In this document: piece after piece, positions 13,147 to 25,400 of the stretch
Layout: the number at the start of each line of letters is the position of its first letter
Numbering within the stretch: position 1 is the first letter of the stretch
NCBI GenBank assembly: GCA_020226215.1
Contig: CM035232.1
Span: 49,538,179-49,602,178 of the forward strand
Direction of reading: 5' to 3'
DNA from: Sindora glabra
Taxonomy: Eukaryota > Streptophyta > Magnoliopsida > Fabales > Fabaceae
DNA length: 64,000 nt
The notes under the pieces: generated by a model
The model's database searches: none
What the model saw: the letters and a program-made list of their open reading frames with translations, nothing else
Told to the model about the DNA's origin: nothing
Made by a program: the position numbers and the translations under genes

Positions 13147-13359
13147 ATGCCATTCAACATTATTATGATTAATTTTAATGGAAAGATCATTGATTTGGAA
13201 GGGATGGTGATGGTTAACCTTAAAGTAAGGTTGATAATTAGGCTCACTTTATTTATGGTATTGGCTTTAAATGCTAATTACATTTTCTTGCTTGATAGAG
13301 ATTGGATCCATATTGTAGAAGTAGTATCATCCACATTACATCAGAAGATGTTCATATAG
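13147..13359 (+). pseudogene. Aspartic protease remnant, Tat lineage
   Basis: A 70-codon open frame matching the C-terminal half of a Tat retropepsin. It has an Ile-x-x-x-x-Phe-Asn-Gly-Lys strand, a Leu-Lys-Val segment, the Ala-x-Asn-Ala-Asn-Tyr stretch and the diagnostic Leu-Asp-Arg-Asp-Trp-Ile-His block, followed by Ser-Thr-Leu-His-Gln. The active-site aspartate triad would lie upstream (about 13030-13110), where the frame is broken and the motif is not readable. Confidence 0.75.
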
Positions 13360-13819
13360 AAAAAAGCTAGTGTAATTGAATGTATAGAAGGTAATGATAG
13401 CCCATGCTACATTTAAAAATGTCAAGCTAAGTTTAAAATTTATAATCCTAATATGCAACCATTGAATATGAGCTAAAGTATAAATCCATCAACAGTAAAG
13501 GTGTGTGTTCTAAATATATTAAGTTTTAAAATTATCCTAAAAGTTAGAAGTAAGAGATCAGCCTACATAGCTAATGAATAAATATCAAAAGTAACTTGCT
13601 TGAATGTCAACTTATGTTATTGAATAAGCATAATCTTGGGCCTCAGATTAAATATATATGATGATAGTTCACTCAAATTCTTGAAATGACTAATTAAGGA
13701 AAACATTAAGAAGGTGGAAATCCAAGACATCTTAAGGGAAGTTAATCTAAGGATAGATGAAGACCCTAAGTTAATGTTTATTAGTACACATTGCTAGAAT
13801 ATATTAGGTAAAAAGTGAT

Positions 13820-15250
13820 CAACATACTTAAGCAATACAAAGATTACTTTACATAGAATTATGATAAAAAGCCAAGGCTAAGTCAAGAATTGGTAGAGCA
13901 CAAACTATTGGTCAAAGAAGGGTTTAGACCATACAAACAACAACCTTAACATTTTTCATCTAAAGTTATGCCAAAGAACAAGGAATAAATAAAAAGGTTA
14001 CTAAAGGCCAAGTTTATATGAACCATAAGATTTACAGAATGGCTATATAATATGGTCCTGGTTATAAAAAATAATGGAAAGCTAAGAGTATGCATAGATT
14101 TCAAAGACTTAACAATGCCACATTGAAATATGAATATCCCATGTGGATCATAAGTATCTTTATAGATGTCACATCTAGATATGTGATGGTTAGTTTGATG
14201 GATGGCAATGTTGGTTATGATCTAATATTCATAACTAAAGATGACATGCCTAAAATAGTTTAATGGTGTCAAGGGGTAATAGGAACTTTTGAATGATTAG
14301 TCATATCATTTAGCTTAAAAAATACTAAAGCCACTTACCAGCAAGCAATGAATAAAATCTTCTATGATATGATTGGCAAATCCATAGAATAAAAGAAGTG
14401 TTTAACCAAATGTGATTTGATAACCTAAAAATGAATTTGCTCAAATATATCTTTGATATTTTAGTAAGAAACTTTTTAGGTGTACACTAAAAGGGTGTTA
14501 AAGTGGATAAAAATAAAGCCAAGGCCATAATTGAAACCTTGATGCCCACCAATAAAAAGTAGTTACAATGCTTTCTCATGAAAGTTAATTTCTTGAGAAG
14601 ATTCATATCAAATCTACTTAGATACACAAGATTATTCTTACTTTTATTAAAATTGAAGGAAACAGAGTAGTTCTAATAGAAAGATGAGCATTAAGCAATA
14701 TTTAAAGAAACAAAAATATACTTGATAAACCTTCTGGTAATGTCTACTTTTGTACCAAGTTGACCTTTTAAATTATATGTCTAAACCTCTAATAATGTAA
14801 CAAGATTTTTTTTTAGCTAAAAAAAAAATGTTGACTGTAAGGAAAGAGCTTTTTATCATCATTCAAAAATGCTAAATGTAACCAAACAAAAATAGTTGAC
14901 AATGAAAAAATTATACCTTTCCTTATATTATTCTTGTATGAAGTTGAAGTATTATTTATTACCAACTATGTGCAAGCGCAAGCAAAAACTAACATTCTTA
15001 AATACATATTAGCCTGATCCCTTATACATACCCAAGTAAGCAAATGGGCATTAAGCTTGATTGATTTTGCAGTACAATATCACCTTTTGAAGGATGTTAA
15101 GGGATAAGTGATTTTTGATCTAGAAGTAGATCATAAGGCTAGACTGATTAATTTCATTAGCATGAAGTATTGAAAATTATATTTCAATAGATTATGCCAT
15201 AAAAAAGGTGCAGATGTAAGATTGTTAATTATAGCACTATGTGAAAAGCT
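13820..15250 (+). pseudogene. Reverse transcriptase and first RNase H remnant, Tat lineage
   Basis: Multi-frame remnant. Recognisable blocks are Glu-Leu-Val-Glu-His (near 13893), Gly-Phe-Arg-Pro-Tyr-Lys-Gln (near 13920), Asn-Gly-Lys-Leu-Arg-Val-Cys-Ile-Asp-Phe (near 14070) and Met-Asp-Gly-Asn-x-Gly-Tyr (near 14200). Further on are Met-Ile-Gly-Lys-Ser-Ile-Glu (near 14370) and the connection segment Phe-Leu-Arg-Arg-Phe-Ile-Ser-Asn (near 14590). The expected Tyr-x-Asp-Asp segment after Ser-Ile-Glu is missing, so the polymerase could not work even if the stops were suppressed. Confidence 0.75.
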
Positions 15251-15289
15251 GATCAAATTCTCTTTCTCATTAGGCTAAAAGTACTCACT

Positions 15290-15633
15290 ATCAATTTAGA
15301 GTTATTGATAAAGCAAGGAGCTTGCAATGTTAAGATATATAGAGATTCATAACTAATCAAAAAATAAATAACTAGAAAGTTCAAATGTGTGAGTCTAGTA
15401 TGGCTAGATACTTAGCTATAGTTACCAATTTGCTAGCTAAATTCAATGACATAGTCATTAAGCATGTCCTAAGAATGAAGAATAAGAAAGCCAATATATT
15501 AGGCCAAATTACCTCAGGTTACAAGGCTATCCATGTAATGCTTGCCAAAATTATCATTTGCCATCCTTATCTAGAATTAATAGAAATGTGGGAAGTTATG
15601 TACACTGTGGGTAGCAACAAACACCCTAATTAG
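15290..15633 (+). pseudogene. Second RNase H remnant typical of Tat elements
   Basis: An 82-codon open frame (15385-15633) reads Cys-Glu-Ser-Ser-Met-Ala-Arg-Tyr-Leu-Ala, then Leu-Leu-Ala-Lys-Phe-Asn-Asp and Ile-Lys-His-Val-x-Arg-Met-Lys-Asn-Lys-Lys-Ala-Asn, ending Thr-Ser-Gly-Tyr-Lys. In related elements the equivalent of Met-Lys-Asn has Asp (Lys-Asp-Asn), so a catalytic acidic residue may be lost. This additional RNase H is a hallmark of the Tat clade and supports the lineage call. Confidence 0.7.
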
Positions 15634-15689
15634 AGAACATCCTTAATTAATTTTTTGACTAATTCATTGGTAAATGCTAATCAAGCATT

Positions 15690-16960
15690 GTAGGTAAAGA
15701 CTTCAAAGTTCATGTTTCTAAATAACAAACTGTACTAGAAAGGATTTGAAGGCCAATTATTGATATGCTTAGGCAATAATGAAGCTATAATTGCCTTGAT
15801 CAAAGTTTATAAAAGCATATGCAGAGCTCACCAAGCCAAAGTTGAAATAAATTGGATTTTAGTTCACAAAGGCCTTTACTAGCGATAAATGTTTAATGAT
15901 TGTGTAAACTATGCCAAGGAATGTAAAGAGTGTTAAAAACACAAATCCATCCTTATAATCCTAGTGGCTGATCTAGAGCACCTCATCAAACCATGGCCAT
16001 TTCATGGTTGGGCTATATATATCATGGTAAGAGATACCCTTTTTTAATAAAAAGACATTACTACATTTTAATGGTTGTGGATTATTTTACAAAATAGGTG
16101 GAGGCAGCAGTGTTCAAGGAAATTAAACTAAATGATATGTTAGGATTTATCAATAATAAGATAATATGCAAGTTTGGCTTGCTAAAGGCAATTACTACTA
16201 ATCGTAAAACCATGTTCACATGTCAAAAAGTAAAAAAAAATGTTGAATTCAAAGGGATAAAAATGTTAACATCTACTCTTTACTATACACAAGCTAATAG
16301 TTAAGTCAAGGCAGCTAACAAGTAAGCAATTAATTTGACAAAGAAATAAAACAAATGTTATCTAAGAAATTGGCATGTAATGTTAGACTTGGCATTATAG
16401 GCAATTAAAAATACACCTAAAAAATTAACTGGTATGACTCCTTATAAATTAATTTTTCAACCATGAAGCCATACTTCCCATTAAGATTACCTTATAGTTG
16501 TTAAAAGTTTAGAAAAAAATGAATTGTCTTTGATTGATTATCATGACCTCTGATTAGAGAATTAAAAGAGTTAGATAAGGTTCAAAGGAGTGCCTTAGAT
16601 TTTTTTCATTCAAGTTAAAGAAAAATTGGTTAAACACTACAATAGGAGAGTTAAAATTAAAAAGTTTATTACAAGCTAATTTATACGGAAGGTTGTGCTA
16701 CTAATAATTAAGTTAAATCTTAGGAAATGATCGCCTCATTAAGAAAGGCCATTCTTAGCTAAAACATGTTTTGATGGAAATAATTACCAAGTTTAAAATA
16801 TTGAAAATAACTAAATTGAGACTATAAATGGCAAATACTTAAAATTATACAAGTCAGGAAAATATGAAAAATTAGGTAGCAATAGTATCCACATGAACAA
16901 TAGTTAAAGAAAAATCATATATTCAAATCAAAAGTGGCTAAGTTTACATCAAAGAGAAAT
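15690..16960 (+). pseudogene. Integrase remnant, Tat lineage
   Basis: The zinc-binding part is visible near 15815-15940 as Cys-Arg-Ala-His-Gln and Cys-Val-Asn-Tyr-Ala-Lys-Glu-Cys-Lys-Glu-Cys. The Pro-Trp-Pro-Phe-His-Gly-Trp-Ala block follows near 15990. The open frame 16098-16304 covers the core: Val-Glu-Ala start, Cys-Lys-Phe-Gly-Leu, Thr-Thr-Asn-Arg-Lys-Thr-Met-Phe (Asp expected where Asn stands) and Tyr-Tyr-Thr-Gln-Ala-Asn. The catalytic residues are therefore at least partly altered, and stops occur throughout. Confidence 0.75.
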
Positions 16961-19900
16961 ACAAAGGTCGAATTATTTCTGGGTCAAATCAAAAAAGGAC
17001 TTTAGGTTTTGCCATTAAATTATCATAATCTCTTTCCGCTCTAGCATGGATTGATGCTTACCCTACAAATTCATTGAGTGATTTTTTGCAATCTTGAACT
17101 CTTTAAGCTTAGCCTTTCCTTTCTTTAGAAAAGTTGATTCTACATCTACTGAGTTTTTAAAATCAGTTTCTAAGTTTTTCTTAAGCTCTTATGCCTTAGA
17201 CAACTTGGTTTGTATATCTTTATCTTGGTGGTATTGTTTCTCATTTCTTTGACATATGCTTAACCTTAGCAGCATATTTATCTTTCCTTTTCTAGCTCTT
17301 CTTGAAATATTTAAGCAAGGCATCTCAGGTTCACTCCAAGAACAAGTAAGCATTTTTTTTATCAACTTTCTTACTTAAATCTTCAATTATTTTAGGCCAA
17401 ACTTTAGTAAGATCATCAATAAAAGCCTTAAAAATGTCCTTGGCAAGTAAAGCACCTTGTAAAAACTAAATTAACTCATCTATCTTTTGCCACACATCCA
17501 TATCTTGGAAAAGTGCAATTAGATCTCACTTTATGATAAAGTCAAGCTTTAACAAAAACTTCTTATGAGTTTCTTCTTTCTTCTTTTTTTTTTATCTTCC
17601 CTTTTTCTCTGCCAAAGAAGATCTTAAAGAAAGGACACGAAAAAAGGCATATCATTACTAATTTAATTTTTCCAAGCTAAAATAGGTTATCCTTATCGGT
17701 ATTAGTTTTAGCAATGTATTGGACCTGATGAACTAACTCTAAGTTAGGTTCATTTCGAGCCATTATAGCATCAAGAGTCACAACATTTTGGTTACCACCC
17801 AATTCGTAGCAACTAGAGAAACCTAGTCTTAATTTAATTATGTTATTCTTACATCGTGGCTAATTATTAAAGAAATAAGTTTCTTGGACTACTTATTGTT
17901 AATGAATTAGACTTGTATGGCTAAGAATTGAGATAGAAGTAGAAAGATTAATCATAGAAGGGACTAGAAGAGTGATTGGTGTAAAAGTACTTAAATTATC
18001 AAATAAACTAGTGTTAGTAATGCCAAAGCTATCAACTGAAATGCAAAATAAAAATTAATAATTAAAAATATAGCACACTAAAAGATACTTGTTAAATAGC
18101 TGGTGATAATGTAGTAACTTTACCTTAAAATAGCATCTAAAAATATGTTAATAAAAGATTTTAAGGTAATTACTCTAGGAATAAAGGTAGCTTACTGAGG
18201 CAGTAACAAGGTGAGAAGAGTTAGGCTATAATTGTTGAGAGTGGTTAGCGAAAAGTGAATGGATGGCTTTTAAAATGGTTATACACCATCTTTTTTCTTT
18301 TAAGAACAATATCAGAAGCTAGCTACATAGTTTCTTTAGCACAAAAGCAATATTAAAATTTTCTTTTTTTTCTTGTAACTAAAAAGGTGTTCTTAACACC
18401 ATCATCAAAAAAATAGTTTTTTGGTTTTTTCATTTAGACATTTTAATTTGATCTCCTAAGGAGTTTGGGCAACCAAATTTGATAGTGCATCAAGGATTTC
18501 AATTAGTATAGTCGTGCCAATAGGAAATAAAAGAAGTAATCAAGGTAAGAAATATAGTGCCAAAAAAATATAAGAGCAATTACCTCTTGCACCTTTTAAT
18601 TGTTCATATCTAACATAAATGATAGCCAATAGTTCAATCCAATGATAAATGTTCACATTAGTGTAAGGGTATGCTAGGCAATGGTAACTTTGAAAGTATA
18701 CTCACCCTTTTTAGAAATTATATATATGTATTTTATAATGTTAAAATGAGCATTCGACATTGGAATTGATTTTGATTTAAAGGGAGAAGTCAAAGAAAAG
18801 TCAATATTAGGATTCTATTGGTATGTCTTCCATCATTTTCTTCCATAATAGGCATTATGGTTGCTTATCATTTTGTTAAGGGATCCTTTGGCTTTAAGTA
18901 TAGCAGCCCTCATATGCCAATAATTATAAGTGACTTTATAGCAATTTTCAAAAGCAAAGATGTCTTGATAGTGCACACTTATTGTCTTTTAAGATTTTTA
19001 GCAATTTACACCGCAAGAATATAGGTAAGGTTTATATCCACCTCTGTAGTAAAATAATAATTGGTGTGAATAGTCCACAAATCACAAAAATGCTAGATGT
19101 GAGTATGGCAAGGTAAAAAAGTATATAGCTCAAAAGTGTTAAATACACTTTTGTTCAACACTTCTATTGTTAGAAATTCTATTTAAGTTAAAGTTTTACT
19201 TTGACATTTATAGTCTAAAGATAACTAGTTGACTTGTATAAGGTCGAATTGCCTAACCATTGTATTCAACAAATACCATTTGAACAATTAAGTCTTCTCT
19301 TGTAATAGGTGGGTACACAAATATAATTGTCGAGAGAGGAATTGGATTATAATTGTCAAAAATAGCTAGCCAAAGAATGAATAGATAGGCTTCTAAATTT
19401 GTTATGTGCCATTATCTTCTTTCTTTTAAGAATAGGCTCAAAAGTTGGCTTAATAGTTTCTTCAGCATGAGAGTGGTGTTAAATTTCTCTTTTGTTTCTC
19501 ATAACTAAAAAGGCATTCTCAACATTATCCTCCATAAATAGCTCTTTATTTTTGTCATTTAGACATTTTGATTCAACCTCTTGAGTAACTTAGGTAGCTA
19601 AATCTAACAACACACAAGGATTTCAACTAGTACAACTGTGTCTACAAGCAATCAAAGAAGTAATCAAGGTAAGAAAAATAGTGCCAAAAAAAGAGCAATT
19701 ACCTCTTGCACCTTTCAATTGTTCATATTTAGCATAGGTGATGGGAAATAATTCAACCTAATGATCAATATTCATATCGGCATAAAGACATGTATAGGCA
19801 ATGGTAACTTCAAAGGTTTAGGAACTATATGTATGTATTTTGCAATGCTAAAAGGAGCATTCAACATTGGAATTGATTCCAATTTAAAGGGAGAAGTTGA

Positions 19901-21900
19901 AGAAGGGTTGATATTAGGATTAATTGGTACACTTTTCATTATTTTCTTCTATAATAAGTGTTATAGTTGCTTATATTTTTCTTAAGGGATTCTTTGGCAT
20001 TAAGTATAGTAGCCCTCATATGCCAATAATCATAGGTGATTTTATCATAATTTTCAAAAGTAAAGATTTCTTCATAATGCATACCTATTGTCTTTGGAGA
20101 TGCTTTGGTAGTTTGCATAGCAAGAATGCAAGTTAGCTTTATATCCACCTTCGTAGGAAAATAACAGTGGGTATTAGTAGTCCACCAATCCCAAAAATAC
20201 TCAGTGTAAGCATGATAAGGAAAAAAAATATGTAGCTAAAAAATGTTAAATATACTTTGGTTAAGCACTTCTATTGTTAGAAAATCTAATTAAGTTATAG
20301 TTTTGCTTTGATATTTATCGTCTAGAGATAACTAGCTAACCTGTATAAGGTTGAATTGCCTAGCCATTGTATTTGACAAATACCATTTGACTAATTAGGT
20401 CTTCTCTTATGATAGGTGGGTACACAAATATTATGGATACAAGAAATTTGCCCAAATTTAGATACTTTAAGTGTTAGTAGGATCAAATTCATCTTTAAAC
20501 CAAGCTAGGCTATTGGGATAAAGAGAAAAAGGAGAAAAATGGATGATGGAATGATTGATAGAATAAGTGTAAAAGACTAAAAGTACTCGTGAAAAAGTTT
20601 TATAAGGCTAAATCTTTGTTAAAAAGGATGAAAAATGGCTTAGATATATTTAAACCCTAAAATAGAGCCATACAAGGGTGCTTCATAATCCTTAGGTAAG
20701 GAAAAATGTTCCTAAAACTATTAACCATAGCCAAAAAATCTCAAAAAAAAAAAAAAAACTACCTAAGCTAAAAAAGAATTACCAAGAATGCATTGTTGGC
20801 ACTATCTAGTTTATAATTTCATAAAGATTGGCTAAAATCAATCAACTTAAAGCCACTTGTTAACCTTTGAGCAAAAGAGTTGCCAAGGGGAAATAGATAA
20901 TTAGAATTCTTAAAATAAAAGTAAAAAATACATGTTTGCAAAGCTAATAAAGCAAAAAAATAACATGCTTGAGATCAAACATGGTCAATCTCGATTGGCC
21001 AATAAAATTTTTCAAAAAAGCTAAATATACAAAAGTTTTAGCATGCAATTTGAAGTCATTTTCAAAGTCACCATTCAGCTTTAATAGTGGAGTATTTTTG
21101 TCACTAGTAAGAGGCAAACCAATTAAAATATAAATATCAAAGAGGGTGACCCCCATCATGCCACAAGGTAGATGAGGGTTATTGGTAAAAGATAACTAGA
21201 AAGCAATAGTTAAGCTTATCAATGGCTAATTGCCTTTCTATAAATAATGTAAAAGTTAGATTAAATAAAAGATGCCTAGATTTTTAATTAATCTTATTTT
21301 ACCACACTTACCTAATCAAACTAAAGTAAATATTTATTTGAAAGGTGAGGAAAATTTCTTAAAAATCTAGAACCCTTCACTTCTTAGGGATAAGCAAGAA
21401 TCTCATCAATTATAAATAAGAGCTTTTGAGAAAATAACTTAACTATGTTTATATCTATGTTTTCAATGGCAATAAAATCTAATAATAGGGCGAGGCTTTA
21501 TTCTTAGACAATTTAAAAGAGAAAAAAGGTATCAATACCTTATAAGTTTATATAGAAGTAACTAGACAAGCTAGGATTGTCTAGCTTTAATTGTTTAGAA
21601 GCATAAGAAGAGGAACATGTGAAGCGATGACAGATTTGGAGAAGATTGATGACAAAGAGAGGAAAAAAACCTTATAAGTTTGCAAGGAAACAAATGTTTC
21701 CAAAATAGAATTTGATGAAGCATAAAGAGTGTAGTGGAGGGAAGAAAGTTATTTAAATAAAAAATAATAAGTTTTAATAAGTGGTTAATGCAAGTTCACT
21801 TATTGGTCACTTTGAAAAAAATGTGATTGTATACTTCTCATCATGACGCCATCTTGAGCCTTGAGAACTACAAAACTTGTAAGTTAACCTTAGTTAGCCA
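16961..21900 (-). pseudogene. Antisense plant mobile domain (PMD) coding remnants
   Basis: On the strand opposite to pol, several open segments fit a PMD-type protein (the family of MAIN/MAIL1 and related transposon proteins). The best is 20944-21159: Pro-Cys-Gly-Met-Met-Gly-Val-Thr-Leu-Phe-Asp-Ile upstream and through its start, then Ile-Gly-Leu-Pro-Leu-Thr. About 20370 and again about 19250 show a Met-Ala-Arg-Gln-Phe-Asn-Leu-Ile-Gln type block. Around 17780 a segment starts Met-Ala-Arg-Asn-Glu-Pro-Asn, and 17350-17560 looks coiled-coil-like and Lys/Asp-rich. Antisense extra ORFs are known in Tat elements; PMD identity is motif recall and should be checked by profile search. Many stops; non-functional. 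Confidence 0.55.
18200..20440. repeat. Direct tandem duplication, period about 1.12 kb
   Basis: Two diverged copies (about 18200-19325 and 19326-20440) share many blocks in the same order: GAGAGTGGTTAGC-like starts, the TTACCTCTTGCACCTTT block (18582 and 19701), the GCATTCGACATTGGAATTGA block (18750 and 19857), CCTCATATGCCAATAAT (18909 and 20014) and the TAGGTGGGTACACAAAT end (19305 and 20414). The duplication lies in the antisense PMD region and duplicates its conserved C-terminal block. Confidence 0.75.
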
Positions 21901-22234
21901 CATGTCCTCTTAACTAAAAAGTAACTCGCATGCTTGATAATAATAATTGTAAACATAGCTAGATGGAATGATGACATTTTGATACAAGACATTAACAAAC
22001 CTATAATACAAGATTTGGAAGAAGTCAATAATATCCTGCTAATGCAACCTAATTAATTGACTTTAGTTAAAAAATGGTAAAAGGATACTCTAATTAGAGA
22101 CCTCAACTTATTGCTCCCTAATGACTAATAGTACGCAAGGTTTCAAATGTTTGCTTGAAGTTAAGGTTACCTTTTAAAAGAACTTGACATGTTCTAAAAG
22201 AAGGAATATTAGCTAGTTTTATTCTCCTCTATTT

Positions 22235-22257
22235 GAGGAAATGAAACTAAGGGGCCT
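22235..22257 (+). other. Polypurine tract of the Tat element
   Basis: The purine-rich run GAGGAAATGAAACTAAGGGG lies immediately before the point where homology with the 5' LTR region is expected to begin. It is the expected site of plus-strand priming. Confidence 0.55.
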
Positions 22258-22965
22258 TTATTATGCTAATATAGAACCTTGACCATTAGTACCTTGATAA
22301 AAGATAAGGCAAATAAGATTGAAAAAGATGATCATGGGAGCATTTTTTAGCATCAGGTGGTAGTTACTTGCTAGTAAAGCACTTTTAGAGTGCGCGCACA
22401 TATCTTTGAGAAAACATCCCATAACCGTCCATTTTGCATTTGTAACCACCTAATATCTATATGTAATTTTTCAATAACATCTATGAATGTACATATATCA
22501 ATAGATAAAGGGCTCATTTTTTGCCAATTTAACATTTGAATGCATATTTTTGCACATATTCTACATTCTAGTACTTTGCTATCTTCTATAGCCATCCATG
22601 CTACCATTGTTTAAGCAATTCCTTGACACTTCATCTTCAAGTTCCACATAATAAGTAGATTATTGGAGTTTCCAATAAGATTGATATGCTATCACCCATT
22701 AGAGGATCTAATGAAGTGCTAAAGATCTGAAATAGGTGATGCAAACAAGATTGTTTCTCTTATTTTTTGTGTAAATTTTGTAATTCACTTAGTTAATTGC
22801 ATAATTATGCACTATGATTGTTAATAATGTTGTAAATCCAATCTCATAGTTATTTTTTCAGTGCTTTGCTTAAATTACTATGTAAATAAATTCCATATTG
22901 TGATCCTGAAATTCATATTTTGTTTTAGTATATTATACCAAATATTATCATTTTAGGAACAAACA
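22258..22965 (+). repeat. 3' LTR of the Tat element
   Basis: The last 520 bases align with 1-493, ending in the same AGGAACAAACA. The start is placed after the polypurine tract. The two antisense open frames at 22261-22607 fall inside the LTR and are not considered genes. Confidence 0.75.
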
Positions 22966-24640
22966 AGAAATCAAAATTGATTCTAATGGATAGTAGTCAA
23001 CAAAACATTCACTCTCTCTCCTATATTTCCTCCAAAACCAAATGAGTGTTAGCTAAAAATCAAATAAAGTAAAAATAAAGTTTCTTAAAGGTTTAATCTT
23101 TCTATTTAAGGGAATACAATTAAAGAACCAATTGAATTTAAATTTAAAAATAAGCAAAATAGTTAAATTTACCTAAGCAAGTGAAAAGAAACTAGGTGAT
23201 TAAGCAAGCCAATAGTGCTTAACTTAGGTAGAACAATGAACATCAATGACTGCACAATAGTTGAACTTATAGTCCTATTCTACTTAAAACCACTGCCTTG
23301 ATTAGAATCCTTCTGCTCCATCAATAAAAGCCTACCTCATTTAGCTTGTCCCACCACTAGAGATGCCATAGTGCTAGGTAGAAGCTATGAAAATGACTTG
23401 AAGTCATCGCTTTTAGCAAAGAAGTTAGAAACTAGAGTTATGAGATTGAGACTAAAACTAGAAATGCCACTAGGGGTCTCTCATTGAAAATTGTCTCCAT
23501 GGAATTGTGTAGTGAGAGAGTGATCATAGGTTATGTTAGTAGTGGCACTACCATCTTCAACGATGTTTATCGCTTTCCATTTCCAACCATTTGGTTTAAG
23601 GCATCATAGAATGTTTCTTACCTACTTCTTTGTTCCTTAATCTTTGGTTAGTTCTTCTAGCTTTTTCTATAGAGATTTGAACAAGGGTAATTTCGACTAA
23701 ATACACAATAAATTAATGTCATTTTTTATATTAGTCCCAAGGGAGGTCCACTTAAAATTGAAAATTAAGGGAAGTGAAGTATATTTAAATCAAACCTCGA
23801 AAAAAGTTAGTATAATTTATCCTTTAATTAATTATATTTTATAAATTTATATATATTTACATACTTATTTTTATATATATTATTCAAAATATGAATGTAA
23901 TTTTTTAGTAGTTAATTATAAGTTTTATAAAGAAGAAAATAATGAAGAAAGCAATTATTTATTCATTATTGATGAGTTTGTTGTATGAAATTAATTATGA
24001 TTCACTTTTTTAAGAATAAAAAGAAAATATAATTTTTGGCAAGTGGTGTCTTAAATTTACTGTCCGTTATACAAAGAAGTGTAATATTTAATATATGTGA
24101 TTTCTTGGATTTAATTAAAAATATATAATGTTTTAATATTTGATGCATGTAGTCTTAAATTTAATTTTTATGGATTTAAATTTTTTTAATAAGAGCTTAA
24201 AATAAATGAAACATTCAACATACCACACTTTTCTCTTTAATTTTTAGGTGATCATTCTAAAAAATATTTAACTTTTTTTAAGTAATAAAAAGAGTAGTAA
24301 TCCACTTAATATATATGTAAGGTCCTAATTTGAATTCTAAATATAACAAGAAATAAAATCACTAATACAATATCGGGTGCTACTGTACCATTAAAGTGTT
24401 CGCTCAAAAATCTTAAATTTTGATAATAAATCAAAGGTTTTAATGAAAAACTAAATAATGAAGTGTGTTTTTTTTATGATTAACACATTTTTTAGAATAT
24501 AGAATACCTATTCGCTATAAGAACATTTTTAAAAAATATTTAGTTAAAAATATTTTTGAGTTTAGAATATGAATCAAATATGAAAATTTAATATTTTCTT
24601 AAGATATTCTAAAGGATTTCAAAAAGATTTTGCAAACAAA
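22966..24640. other. Unassigned AT-rich DNA
   Basis: No coding motif was recognised. 23230-23720 is less AT-rich but has stops in all frames. Beyond 23740 the sequence is simple AT-rich DNA. Confidence 0.5.
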
Positions 24641-24642
24641 TC

Positions 24643-24698
<56 letters not shown>

Positions 24699-24700
24699 GA
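24641..24700. repeat. (AT)n microsatellite inside a palindrome; possible Helitron 5' end
   Basis: The block TCTACTATATAT continues as an AT run and closes as TATATAGTAGA, so the whole is one palindrome. It is followed by GAGTACCCATAGTTAAATTA and then TTGACACGTGTCC. A TCTACTATATA start and a nearby GACACGTGTC box resemble 5' ends of some plant Helitrons. No matching 3' end (hairpin plus CTAGT) was found in the next kilobase, so the Helitron reading is weak. Confidence 0.45.
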
Positions 24701-24715
24701 GTACCCATAGTTAAA

Positions 24716-25400
24716 TTATTGACACGTGTCCTCATAGTATATAAATTATGCTCACTTATTTGTAAGATTATCAAATCATTTTTATTAATTAAAATAATAA
24801 TAAAAATATTATAATTAATAGACTATTAATAAAATAAGTATGGCTCTAATTAATAATTAAATGAATTTAATCAATTATGAATGAGTATTAAAAGTATTAA
24901 ATGAAATAATTTAATTAATATCAATAATAGCTAAATAATTTTTATTAATTGACATAATAAAAAAATATATTGTGCATTTTAAAGTTGTTAAAGTTGCAAT
25001 AAAAGAATAAAAAAATACTCTAAAGAAGTGCTAATAATTTATTATTAATCCTATTTAAATAATAATTTAATTAATATTAATAATAATTAAATTATTTTCA
25101 TTAATTGAAATATAAAAAGATTAAAATTAATATTTAAGAAAATATGATGTATCTTGAAGCAATTAAAGTTACAATAAAAAAAACATGAAAAGCCAAAGTA
25201 AAAAAGTGCTAATAATGAATTATTAATCTCATTAGAAATAATAATGAAATAGTTTAATTATTAGTAATAATAACAATTGAATTTTATTTAATAATGAAAA
25301 TTATACAAGTTATAATAAAAACAAGGAAGAAGCATCTTTTAACTTATAAAAATAATGGTTAAAAGTTAAAACCAATACAACTTGGTCACAAAATATTTAT
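24716..25400. repeat. AT-rich imperfect tandem repeat, about 185-bp unit
   Basis: Blocks recur at about 24900-25085 and 25086-25270: a TTAATTGA-type segment, then GTTAAAGTTGCAATAAAA or AATTAAAGTTACAATAAAA, then AAGTGCTAATAAT and a TTATTAATC segment. The opening TTGACACGTGTC box and following bases are also similar to 32379-32450, suggesting one repeat family at both sites. Confidence 0.5.

Larger units (their letters stand above)
1..22965 (+). mobile_element. Decayed giant Ty3/gypsy retrotransposon, Tat lineage, with nested insertions
   Basis: The interval is bounded by two diverged copies of one LTR (1-493, cut by the window edge, and about 22258-22965). Between them, in order on the + strand, are degenerate gag, aspartic protease, RT-RNase H, a second RNase H and integrase, followed by a long 3' region with antisense coding remnants. 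A second RNase H and antisense extra ORFs between integrase and the 3' LTR are features I know from the Tat/Ogre/Retand clade; this assignment rests on motif recall, not a search. The ORFs carry many stops and frameshifts and the RT catalytic segment is missing, so the element is dead. Gag reads continuously if the insertions at 1148-3738, about 4401-5445 and 5656-11485 are removed. Part of the 23 kb length is therefore later insertions. Confidence 0.8.

Noticed and set aside
19761..20148. Plus- and minus-strand frames of about 70 codons in the duplicated region
   Set aside because: The plus-strand frames recur only because of the 1.12-kb tandem duplication and have no motif; the minus-strand frame is covered by the antisense PMD entry.
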